Both the position numbers and the translations under genes were made by a program. The notes under the pieces were generated by a model. It did not search any database. It saw only the letters and a list, made by a program, of their open reading frames with translations, and was not told where the DNA came from. Below, one piece after another: positions 40,201-49,614 of a stretch of DNA of 64,000 nt. Position 1 is the first letter of the stretch, and each line of letters opens with the position of its first letter. Source of the DNA: Eukaryota sp. TZLM1-RC (lineage: Eukaryota; Metamonada: BaSk clade); contig JAUPSS010000002.1 in NCBI GenBank assembly GCA_040285825.1, forward strand, positions 558,001 to 622,000, given 5' to 3'.

Positions 40201-41773
40201 ATGGCTGATTCAACAGCACCCATATCATGACTCACATGATGACTAAAAAAATGCAATACTCTACCCCCACGGAAGGATCAGAACGACGATTCTGATAGGA
40301 AATCGAGGCTCTGACCTTCCGTTCATGCCTGTAAAGCAGGATGACTGTTCCTGACTGAGGAGTTCGGGAGGAAGTACTCTGCTGTTCTGTGAAGAACAGG
40401 TTGAAGGAGGAGGTGGGTCCGTAACCTCGTTATCCTTTTTCTCGTCTGGCTGCATAATGTTAGAAGAATGGGAAGAATCAAGATAATCTCGCTGTCTGAC
40501 ACGATGTCTGACATGCTGATTGAAATTTCAAATTGATTGCTAATTTCCACAATGGTATCAAATGCCTATCGACTGTATCTCTATTAGTGGTGATCAACAT
40601 CAGCTCGATTTACCCTCTAGCTGTTCTGGTCGTTGTTACTCCGTCTAAACTCTATGTTTTTTTCCAGTTTCCTTCTCCTTCCTTTACCTCTTGTCCTCTT
40701 CCCATTCAGCTATCTCAACAATTCTCCCTTGCTCTCTCCCTCTCTGTTTCGACGGGACCTAAACAAATGCTTGTTTCCCTACTTTCTACTCTGTCCACAA
40801 TTCTAACTCAATACAGTCTTCTTCATGAGTTCAACTCCACCCTCACCTCTTCTCCTGTCTTGGTGGAAGTAGAAATGTGGTGTTTTCAAAACCTGAGAAT
40901 GTGGAGGGGCTGAGTTATAAAAATCTGATTTTTGAAATCAGAAATGATGAACTCTTGTGCGATACTGGTCTTTCTCCACCATTGACATGTGCTTTCATCT
41001 CTGCCACCATTTTTACCGAAGCATTTCGATGTCTATTCCACCAATTTTCTGATGATTTTGCCATAGTAGGATAAGTTCGCTATAAATGTACATCTTATGC
41101 CTCTTCCATGGCCTTGTGTTTCTGCATCATCGCAACGTTTCTACTACTTTCTCTGCTTTCTTGCAATTATATCAACAACAACTAGTTCGAAACTCATCAG
41201 TTAAAAAACCCTTATCACCAACTTTTTTAAATTCAATTCTTAAACCTTGTCCTGTGGTAAGTTCTTTGAATTTCATGTGTTGTTGTTCCCAGTCTCTAAT
41301 TCCTTCTGAATAAAGTTTGGTGTGATTAATCTTATCCATTTTTTAAATAGTGTTTCACAAAAACAAATCAGCATTTTCGTCATTACTGTAAGCTGTTGAC
41401 TTTTTATCAACGGTATTCTGGTATTTGGTAAAATACAATTCCTATAAATTTGTCTTATTCATTCTACTGAAAGATAACATTCAAGATTTCTTTAAGAGCA
41501 GATCTGTTTTAAATAAAAATAATGCATTTAAACATAAATTTTAATTCTCAATACCACTTTTCCGTACAATAACTGGGAAGTAGATGATGTAGATGAGTAT
41601 CAATTATTAAGAAATTCGCAGAGTGACTGTTACTGGGTATTTATATGTTAAATTGATCAAATGTTCTCCTGTTGATTCAAGTCTAGAAATTTAATGACGC
41701 TCTGCACTCATAGAATCAATATGTATGGTGAGTAAAACTACGTTGGGAACTTGAATAGGTTTCAAATAATTGT
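40201..41773. other. About 1.6 kb without a recognised gene
   Basis: There are overlapping frames at 40261-40550 (minus, Ser/Pro-rich) and 40533-41074 (plus, hydrophobic then EVEMWCFQNLRMWRG), but codon pattern changes frame repeatedly and I recognise nothing. It could be a decayed gene or the 5' part of the exonuclease-Fanzor element. 41340-41773 is AT-rich leader of PP2A-A. Confidence 0.35.
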
Positions 41774-43639
41774 TTGGAAATATTTCGAAGCAGCGGCACA
41801 AATCGTCTCTCCAAATTCCACCACATCATCCCACGCTTGATGCCTAGACAAAGTCGCAGCAGTGATGTAAGTGTGTCAAGTGGGAATCCTTCACTTCTGC
41901 AGATCATTGTGGAAGAACTTCAAAATGATGATGAGGAACTCCGCATTGCTTCTCTGCAACGCCTTGGTACCATATGTTCTGCCTTAGGACCTAGAAGAAG
42001 CAGAGCAGAGTTGCTCCCTTTCCTCAAGGAAATCCTAAACCATGAATCAGATCTAGCCCTTTACACAATTGCAACTGAGCTTAGTAACCTTGTTCCCCTT
42101 ATTGGAGGACCTTCCTATGCACATCACTTGCTCCCTCTTCTCAATCATTTAATATCTGAAGAGGAGATTATTGTTCGCGAGGCAGCTATATCGTCCATTA
42201 AGCAGATCTTACCTTATATCTCTCCTGAAAGACTTTCAAATCACTTTATACCCTTTCTACTCAAGCTCGTTGATGAGTGGTTCATCTCTAGGGCATCCCT
42301 CTCTTCCCTTATTTGTCCCACACTTATTCACGCAAGCGAAGAAGACAGGGCACGCATATACAGTCTTATTGAAAGAGTAGCTTCAGATTCCACTCCTTTT
42401 GTTCGACGTTCTCTCTGCTCAGAACTTCCCTGCATCATATCTGTAGTTCACCAAAAGTGTGGATCCTCTGAGTTTTACTCTCTGGTTACTGTTATTAAGC
42501 TTTTATCTGAGGATGAGTATGATAATGTAAGATTAATGGCAGTGAAGGGGGTGGTTGCTATGGTCACGGCTGGTTCAAAGAATGTAAATGACAGCTTGGC
42601 AATCAGTTTGATTGAATCTTGTTTAACAGTCATCAAAACTTTGATTAATGATAGGTCTTGGAGAGTCAGATACTCAGTTGCCGAAAACTTTTCCTCAGTT
42701 ATTGATTCGTTTTCCAGTTGGTCACGTGATTGTGTCGAATCTTTAGTCAAAATCTTTGGAAGGTTGATGAAAGATCCGGAAAAGGAAGTTCGTGTGGTTG
42801 CAAGTGAACAATTAGAAGGTTTTTTTGAGCGATTAAATGATTCAGTTATCATTAGTTATGTCATTCCTCTCTTTAATTCGCTGTTGACTGATTCTCTTGA
42901 GAGTGTAAAGATTTTTGGGGTTGAATTACTCCTTAAATGCTCAAAGTTTTGCAAGGATGAACTACTGCAATCTTTATATGACTTGATTCTTTCTGACAGG
43001 TCAATTACTGTCAAAATGAAGTTTATTTCTACATTTCCACTCAAATTGCTGTTAAAACACAGCGGCTATTTAATTAAACTAGAAAAGTTAGTAAAGGAAG
43101 CCATTTCTCACAGCAATTGGCATGTTCGGCATCAATTAGTTTCGACTTATTCGGCTATTGTTGAGAATATTTGTCCTGTCAATTATTCTTTTTTCATGGA
43201 GAAAATATTTCCCCAATTTACAACTTTATTTAAAGATCCTGTATTCATTGTCAGAGAAACTTTATTTGATGAAATACTAAAATCTCGTGAATTCTTTGGA
43301 AAAGATTGGCTCATTAAGACGTTGTACCCTATTCTTTCCTCAATTGATAGTTCTTCTTACTTGATTCGTATTTTCAAACTGCGTTCTGTTTCAAAACTTT
43401 CTCGTTATGTTGACCGCATCTCTTTTGAGGAGGTAATACTACCTTTTATTGTCTCTTTTTACAATGATAGAATAGCTAATGTAAGGTTTAACGTTTTGCG
43501 CACAGTCAATGATGTTTTTGACCTTTTGCCATCAGAACTTCTTGAATCTCTAGTCAAGCCTTGCTTAGAGAAGCTTTGTATGGATTCTGATGATGAAGTT
43601 TCACAATTTGCTCAGAACTTAATAAAAAAAAGTAGCTAG
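41774..43639 (+). CDS. PPP2R1A: Protein phosphatase 2A scaffold subunit A (PR65)
   Basis: A 621-residue protein of about 15 HEAT repeats, the scaffold linking catalytic and regulatory subunits of PP2A. It opens with LLQIIVEELQNDDEELRIAS, LGTICSALGPRRSRAELLPF and LVPLIGGPSYAHHLLPLL, matching PR65 repeats 1-2. FISRASLSSL, TPFVRRSLCSELP and repeated VR.. turns follow. The last repeat ends DSDDEVSQFAQNLIKK. Slightly longer than human PR65 (589) because of a 35-residue N-terminal extension; MPRQSRSSDVS (residue 23) is an alternative start. Complete. Confidence 0.9.
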   Translation: MEIFRSSGTNRLSKFHHIIPRLMPRQSRSSDVSVSSGNPSLLQIIVEELQNDDEELRIASLQRLGTICSALGPRRSRAELLPFLKEILNHESDLALYTIATELSNLVPLIGGPSYAHHLLPLLNHLISEEEIIVREAAISSIKQILPYISPERLSNHFIPFLLKLVDEWFISRASLSSLICPTLIHASEEDRARIYSLIERVASDSTPFVRRSLCSELPCIISVVHQKCGSSEFYSLVTVIKLLSEDEYDNVRLMAVKGVVAMVTAGSKNVNDSLAISLIESCLTVIKTLINDRSWRVRYSVAENFSSVIDSFSSWSRDCVESLVKIFGRLMKDPEKEVRVVASEQLEGFFERLNDSVIISYVIPLFNSLLTDSLESVKIFGVELLLKCSKFCKDELLQSLYDLILSDRSITVKMKFISTFPLKLLLKHSGYLIKLEKLVKEAISHSNWHVRHQLVSTYSAIVENICPVNYSFFMEKIFPQFTTLFKDPVFIVRETLFDEILKSREFFGKDWLIKTLYPILSSIDSSSYLIRIFKLRSVSKLSRYVDRISFEEVILPFIVSFYNDRIANVRFNVLRTVNDVFDLLPSELLESLVKPCLEKLCMDSDDEVSQFAQNLIKKSS

Positions 43640-43861
43640 ATTGTTTATTGTCTTTGAGATGTCACAATAGAATTTTGGTTTAAATTAAACTGAATACATA
43701 GGAAACTTCAAAACTTCAGGGAATTAAACTTTAAATAAATGTCTATAATTGTGATTAAGACCACAGAATTCACTTGACCATAAACATATCGTTTGTCGTG
43801 AGACTGGCCAAATATTGACCAAATATTGACTGAAATACACAGATCAAAATTTGTAAGAATT

Positions 43862-44839
43862 CTAACCCTTTTCTAAATTCCTTAATATATTAATTTCTCT
43901 TTTCCAAGCCTCTGGACCATTAGGGGTTTCTAATATTAAGTTGACCCCTCTAAACACTTCTTCATTCATCAAATATTCGAAACATTCCATACCAATAGTT
44001 CCACTGCCTAAATTCCCATGACGATCCCTTCTACTGTTCAACTCAACAATTGATTCATTCACATGGATACATTTCAACTTATCAATTCCTATGAGTGACT
44101 CAAACTCTTGAATTATTCTCATCCAACCCTTTTTGGTGGAGCAATCAATCCCACTTCCCCATAAGTGTGCTGTATCTAGAGTGACTCCCACCCTTTCTCT
44201 ATAAGCCTCATCCACATTCTGAATAATCAACCCCAATTCACTGATGGATGCACCAAGCAAAAAACCAGAGCCACAAGTATTCTCAAGCAAAACGCCAGTC
44301 TTACATCCATTTTCCTCGCCAAAAGAATCGGTTTCTTTAAGAACCTTGGTAATGCACTGACCCACCTGTGCACAACCCTGTTCTTTAGTCATTTGGTTCT
44401 TCGTGCTCCCAGGGTGAATATTGAGGTAGCCAATGTTGAGCATCATTGCCCTCTTTATTTCTAACTCCAATCCCTTCATTGATTTGTCCAAAAGCTCTTT
44501 GTCTGGAGAAGCTAAGTTGACCAAGTATGACCCATGTGCAACAACGTTAAGAGGACTAATCTTGGCATCTGCAAGCATGGTTCTAAAGGTGGATACCTCG
44601 TCTTTTTTGAATTCTCTGGCTTTCCATGTACGCTGACTTTTCAAAAACATTGCAAAACAGTTTGCTCCAATATCAAGGGCATTCTCTATGGCGGAATAAT
44701 ATACTTTGGCGCTGGAAACGTGTGCTCCAAGTAAGTGGGGAGTTTTAGCAGATGTATTACAGCGTTTTAGTGGAGGAGAGTCACTGGAGGCTAATCTAGA
44801 CAGAGTTTTGACATGGATAGGCTTTGGAGATGAAGCCAT
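43862..44839 (-). CDS. APN1: Endonuclease IV, AP endonuclease (APN1/Nfo family)
   Basis: A 325-residue base-excision-repair nuclease that cuts 5' of abasic sites, using three metal ions. All ligand motifs are present: LLGAHVSSAK, NVVAHGSYLVNLA, NIHPGST, VLLENTCGSG, VTLDTAHLWGSG, CIHVNES, RRDRHGNLGSGTIG and LILETPNGPE. About 30 Ser/Pro/Lys residues precede the TIM barrel; this tail could direct it to the nucleus. Divergent from the winged-helix gene with 126 bp between start codons. Confidence 0.95.
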   Translation of the reverse strand: MASSPKPIHVKTLSRLASSDSPPLKRCNTSAKTPHLLGAHVSSAKVYYSAIENALDIGANCFAMFLKSQRTWKAREFKKDEVSTFRTMLADAKISPLNVVAHGSYLVNLASPDKELLDKSMKGLELEIKRAMMLNIGYLNIHPGSTKNQMTKEQGCAQVGQCITKVLKETDSFGEENGCKTGVLLENTCGSGFLLGASISELGLIIQNVDEAYRERVGVTLDTAHLWGSGIDCSTKKGWMRIIQEFESLIGIDKLKCIHVNESIVELNSRRDRHGNLGSGTIGMECFEYLMNEEVFRGVNLILETPNGPEAWKREINILRNLEKG

Positions 44840-44965
44840 TCTTAAAGATGCTGTCTAATGTGGTTGAATTTTAGGTTGAATACAAATCCCTTTTTTCCCC
44901 TCCCTCCCTAATCCCTCCCTAATCCCTTTTTTGTGTTTCTGATCAACCACAGTAGAAGTTTATTG
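44840..44965. promoter_or_regulatory. Short bidirectional promoter region with C-rich repeat
   Basis: The 126 bp between two divergent start codons contains a pyrimidine-rich block with CCCTCCCTAAT twice followed by CCC (about 44897-44926). Both genes must be driven from here. No TATA-type element is certain. Confidence 0.4.
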
Positions 44966-45226
44966 ATGACTCCAAAACCTTATACTGCACGTCCGAATAC
45001 GGCTCCTTGGGCACTTCTCAAAGCACTTGCCGAAACCACAACTCCTCTAGGAAAATCTGATCTTTTCACACATGCTACTAGATATCTTCCATCCATGAAG
45101 TATTCTACATTATCTCATCTATCTAAATCGCTTATCCCCAAAGCTTTAATCACCTATGAACACAATTTGTATTCTTTGCATTGTTACAGACTTGTACCAG
45201 TGTGGTGGAAGCGAGATGGCGTTTGA
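44966..45226 (+). CDS. Small winged-helix protein, MUS81 winged-helix-like
   Basis: An 86-residue protein starting MTPKPYTARPNTAPWALLKA. The pattern 'P-x-x-x-APWALLKAL....L.KSDLF.HA..Y.....YS.LS.L.K.LI.K.LI' resembles the internal winged-helix domain of MUS81 (which has GSGPYAILLAL and a YTAW..M..L..KGLV motif). No nuclease domain follows, so it is either a stand-alone DNA-binding protein or a fragment. The frame is also open upstream, without an ATG. Low similarity; treat as a fold-level guess. Confidence 0.4.
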   Translation: MTPKPYTARPNTAPWALLKALAETTTPLGKSDLFTHATRYLPSMKYSTLSHLSKSLIPKALITYEHNLYSLHCYRLVPVWWKRDGV

Positions 45227-45539
45227 ATAGGATAACATGCTGAATGTGACATTAAGGTTTATGTCTATCTTACTTAAAGGGTTTTACTGATAATGTAAAT
45301 GGCTTCTGCTATGAGAATTAGGTCGGATTAGGTCGGAATATAGTATGAATTTCTGGACTGTGATGGGATTTCGTAGAATGAGGGTCATGACTGTTTGTAT
45401 CGGAGGATGAGGAGAACCCTCCTTCGGACATAATGTTTGTGTTGAAACAAAACACCTTTATTCAAATAAATTTAATTGAATAAATTTACCACTCATTTTG
45501 GAGTGGAAAACAAGGTCACAAACCTAATCTTAATAAACA
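45227..45539. other. Intergenic, no gene recognised
   Basis: No supported frame. Confidence 0.5.
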
Positions 45540-45877
45540 AGACAATTACGTAATACTATAAAAGTCGACAAGCAGTTTCATGGGGTTTGAGGCAGTGTAA
45601 TCAATGCAAAACGTTCTGGAATCGAGATACCAATTCTGCTCTAGATATTCTGATGTTGGCTGAAGACATTCTGGATGGAAGAGAGAGATCAGAGGTGTTT
45701 AAGAAACAACAGTCTCAAACCATTGTTATTGAAATTACTGATGACAGTCTAAAGGCTGCTGGAAAGGGTACTAAAGGTGCTGGTATACCTATGAGTCCGA
45801 TGCAACAACTTGATCTCAATACATTATCACCAGTAGCGAAAGCGAAAGTTGAAGAAGAATGTATAGTTTTGAAGTAA
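45540..45877 (+). pseudogene. Fanzor RuvC-III fragment with an acidic C-terminal tail
   Basis: The frame reads SRQAVSWGLRQCNQCKTFWN, then RDTNSALDILMLAEDIL: the second zinc-finger Cys pair and an intact RuvC-III (NRD..SALDIL). Instead of the usual short ending, about 65 more residues follow (KKQQSQTIVIEITDDSLKAA to VEEECIVLK and TAA). RuvC-I and RuvC-II are absent, so it cannot be a nuclease by itself. It belongs to neither F1 nor F2 obviously. Confidence 0.65.
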
Positions 45878-46430
45878 CTTAAGAAATCAAGCTTTTGTCT
45901 ATTTAGGTTGGTTCTTAGGAGAAAGGCCAAGAGCGAATGTGGTTAGCGTACTATTGTTAGTTAGGAACGAGACAATTGTAGGTGTAAGGGAGTCAGAAAT
46001 GTTGTTTCCGCTGACGTTGTCAAGTCTTTACATCGGAGAAGATAAAGTTCGTGTAAGAAAGAAGTTGTGAATGTTGTCCTGTCAAGAGTCATTGTTAGGT
46101 TGAGTGGTTTCTATTTTAAGATTAAAGAAGTGTCAAGTTGATCGGATTATGAAAAAAAAACTTTATACGAACTCATTGAAACAACACGTTTTCTTGATTG
46201 GATATGCTAATGTTATCACCTAAAAAACTCCTTCAACTGTAACCTTTTCAAGAAAGAAAATAGTTGCGGCAGCTTAAATATCACGTATTATAGTGTTGAT
46301 AATTATTATTTGTTGTTTATAATTATCATTTTGCTCAGACTTTGTATTTGTATAGATGTAAGCAGTTGTGAATAAATCAAATTTTTATTGTTGACTGTCT
46401 GATCTTTTCTCGACTGACATATTCGCTCCA
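45878..46430. other. Intergenic, no gene recognised
   Basis: AT-rich, no supported frame; may include the left end of the following Fanzor-like element. Confidence 0.45.
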
Positions 46431-48353
46431 ATGGCAAATCCAGAATTGCCACGTCGAGGGCGTGTACTCCTCTGGGAGGTTAACCGTCGCGAGCAACCAA
46501 TAAACGACAGCAAGACGACAGTTCCAGCAAGTGCTGCTCAGATCTTCTCTACTGCAGCTCTTGTTTCAATGGAAAGACAGTTTCGCTATATTCGAACTGT
46601 CACTGTGCTTATTGCCCGGTTAGCACAGCTGTTCGTCCTGCAATATCCGGAAATGGCTTTCTGGTTATATCAACAACAGTTCTGGTATCAATGTCAAGAC
46701 TTTGTAATGGTACCTCACCCGACTGTGAGACGCCCATTCGAGAATCATATGGAAGTGTACCGCGCACTCTATGATGTCTCTTTCCGACCTGGCTGGCCGT
46801 TTACTCCTATTGGCTTTTAGAAGGGAACCGACAACTGGTGCCACTCTGACATTAGAAGCTTTCGCGCACTGCAAATGGCGAGCAGCTTTTGTCAAATACT
46901 TACTGATGGCACTGTCTCCTGGAAGCTGAACTCCTTGCGGACAATGGCTACCTTCTTTGAGTGCCCTTGCCCAAAGAAATATGCTTCATTAGTGGTGAAC
47001 ACGACTGCAGCCACTATTCCTGACTCTTTTGTATCATTTGACTCTTGGTATCATGAAGGTCACTATGAGTACATAATGGACCTATTTATTCAACAGGTTG
47101 CCGACCCTCATCGTTTTGACGCTATGTTGATGCTGGACAATGTTGATCTCAGTCCAGACAACATCACCTTCTTATTCACTGCTGGGCTAAATATTTTATC
47201 CTTTCTGGAAAATATTGCATCTGACCCCATGCGAAAAAATGCCGTGTCCCCATCCCCCAGTTATTCTCCTGGCTTTATCTCTTTTAGTCAAAAACTGGAA
47301 AAGCATTTTCTCTCTTTTAATGCCAACCACTGTCTGCTGAAAGATCCGTTTGCCTTTTTCAGAAAAAAGAAGTATCTGACTTACACAATCAGTTCAGATG
47401 CTGTTTCAGTCCGCTTCACGTTTTCTTTTGCCCCCAAAAAAAATAAGAATCACCGGACAGACAGAGAATTGGCAACCACCATAGCCAGTGGGGAACTCGA
47501 TATACCTGCAAAGAGTCGGAAGCGAAACTTTAGACTTCAACAACAGGTCCGTTCAAGGCAACGTCGAAGAACTGACGACGCCTATGAGCCTCCGCCAGTT
47601 GATCCAATTGAATATTCATTTTGTGCAATTGATCCTAATCACAAAAATTTGTGTGGTTATTCAATTGGATCAAGAATTGATAATAACAATGTTGATCATC
47701 AACTTTCGGGCCTTGTTCTGAATCCAAAGGCAAGGAAGATGATTCACCAACCGGTCCTGACCCATGCATCACCAAATTGCTATTTTGCTAAGAATTTACA
47801 CAAATATCTTAATGAAATAGCAATGCCTTTGATGTGGGTGCCGACACAAGAAGAAATCAGCAATCCCGACTTCCGTCCGAGAACTATACCAGACCAACTG
47901 CTGATAAGTGGAGATCGCCGAGCCCTGCGCCGCAACAAATTTGATTTCTTTATAAGAAGGCAAAAAAGAATAATGGGATTTATTGAAAAAATTAAACTAA
48001 TGGCTAATGGAAGAGAAACCATAATTTGGTTTGGTAGTGGAGGTGATGGGCCATCAAGACAATCTGTGAAAACCCCAAGGAAGCGCTTTTTGAAGGAGAT
48101 TCAGAAACATTTTACATATGTGAAACCTAATGGAGATGAATTCTACACATCTGCCAAAACGAATTGCTGTAAGGTATTCAATCAAAAGTTGTATCACGAT
48201 GATGGGAGGGTGAACAACGATAAGTTTGTTTGCCCTCAATGTCAGACACTCTGGTCGAGGGACATCTCAGCTTCCAGAAACCAACTGGAGATTGCCATAA
48301 GTGAGCACTACTACAATGAAAGACCTGAGGCGTTCCGGAGACCCCGTAGATAA
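46431..48353 (+). CDS. Fanzor/TnpB-like RuvC nuclease (family F2), complete catalytic triad, one in-frame stop
   Basis: Predicted RNA-guided-type nuclease of a mobile element. A 129-codon frame (46431-46820) and a 492-codon frame (46875-48353) share one reading frame, separated by TAG at 46818-46820. N-terminal part helical and aromatic-rich (FVLQYPEMAFWLYQQQFWYQ). A basic segment (RNFRLQQQVRSRQRRR) precedes RuvC-I FCAIDPNHKNLCGYSIG (about 47622-47670). RuvC-II is GDEFYTSAKTNCC (about 48135-48172), with CPQC following, and RuvC-III is LWSRDISASRN (about 48250-48280). It ends RRPRR. A weak alternative frame crosses the stop region (REPTTGATLTLEAFAHCKWR), so two short introns or compensating shifts are possible. 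The best-preserved Fanzor-like gene in the window. Confidence 0.75.
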
Positions 48354-48619
48354 GTGTTTTTCCATGTATTGCGTACCTGTACGCGTATTGTGATGTTGCT
48401 GCTTTAACTATTGTTTGATCGTGATATCATATAGTGATAGAACTAAAGAAAGCTTAACGTCTATCAGGATTGCATGAATTGGTCAAAAGCCAGAAGTGCG
48501 TTTTGATAGAAATTCACGGTAATGAAGAGAAATGAGAATTTTTAAGATTAAATGTGGAACATTCATGGTCTTTTTCAACAACCTGACAACCCCTTCAGTC
48601 TCCTTTCAGTCTCTTGTCA
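48354..48619. other. Intergenic, no gene recognised
   Basis: Downstream flank of the F2 gene; may contain its guide RNA or right end, not identifiable by eye. Confidence 0.4.
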
Positions 48620-48910
48620 CCCACTACAAGTTATTATTAATTCAGTCACCATATTCAACAAAGCACCTCGATTTCAGTCTATTATACTTATGAAAATCAT
48701 CTTTATCAAATAAATTTGACAATAGGTGTTCCAAGAAAGATATAATTCTGCGGGATAAACACCTAAAATATAATTGCGCTCTTGCACCATCATGAACTTT
48801 CCTTCTAAAAGTAATAAAATGTTTACAATTTAACAAATGAGTAATTTTAATTTTTCGACTACATATACGAATTAAATTATAGGGCAAACAATCAGGCCAG
48901 ATAAAGGAAC
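48620..48910 (-). mobile_element. LINE family B C-terminal relic
   Basis: Minus strand: CLPYNLI-like, CSRKIKITHLLNCKHFITFR, RKVHDGARAQLYFRCLSRRI and LLSNLFDKDDFHK. Close to 19380-19680 in LINE B (CSRKIT, HFLNCQYFITFRSKVHDAVRD). Broken by stops. Confidence 0.75.
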
Positions 48911-49084
48911 GAAGTCTCTCATTTAAAGTCTAGGCAGATTGATTTAATAAAGTACAATAGACTTGAGCAATAGTTGTGACTATAACAGAAGTCGTACCAT
49001 CACAAACTTTTTGCAAAAGTTCTGCATACACATACGAAGCCTTCATTTTGTCAATATTGGCTCAAAAATCCTTTACAGCCTTAA

Positions 49085-49390
49085 AAAGTTTTAAATGCCA
49101 TTGGAAAAGAACCAAAGGGGAAAGCTGCTGACCCTTCAGGCATTCCATTTAATTTGTTGAAAAGTGCTTGCGAAAACTTTCCTGAAACTTCTGAAGATCT
49201 TGCCAGTTAATTTCAAAATTTAATGTGTTTCATTCGTAATAGTTCTGCTGCTGCTTTTAATTGTATTGAAGAAACTGAAAAGGACAACGTTTACTGCCAT
49301 TCCCATTGACCTCTACGAAACTCTTGGATTTTTATGAGGCTAATAGCAATGTTTTTGGGAGTAATCTGTGTCATTTTTAAAGATGATAAG
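49085..49390 (+). mobile_element. LINE reverse-transcriptase N-terminal fragment
   Basis: Reads GKAADPSGIPFNLLKSACEN, a stop, then FIRNSSAAAFNC and a frame-shifted FTAIPIDLYETLGF. This is the start of a non-LTR RT domain (K-A-x-G-P-D-G-I-P-x-x-L-L-K type). The 5' portion of these LINEs is seen only here. Broken. Confidence 0.55.
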
Positions 49391-49614
49391 TCATTTGAAA
49401 AGGAATTCATTCACTGAACAAAAAAACAAAAATTTATTTTGATCATATTTTCTTTAAATTCATTAGAGAATCCAGAATTGATGGACGGTATATTATAGAG
49501 CCCATTGGATCATCAGAGAATTGATCCTACAGTTGTTATCCACTGTTTGTTAGACAAAATTGCAGTTGAGTAGACATTGCTGGAACGAATATTTTCCAAA
49601 ATTCCCCTCCACCA

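Noticed and set aside
40533-41074. Two overlapping plus-strand frames as a spliced gene
   Set aside because: No convincing GT...AG joins them and neither product resembles a known family.
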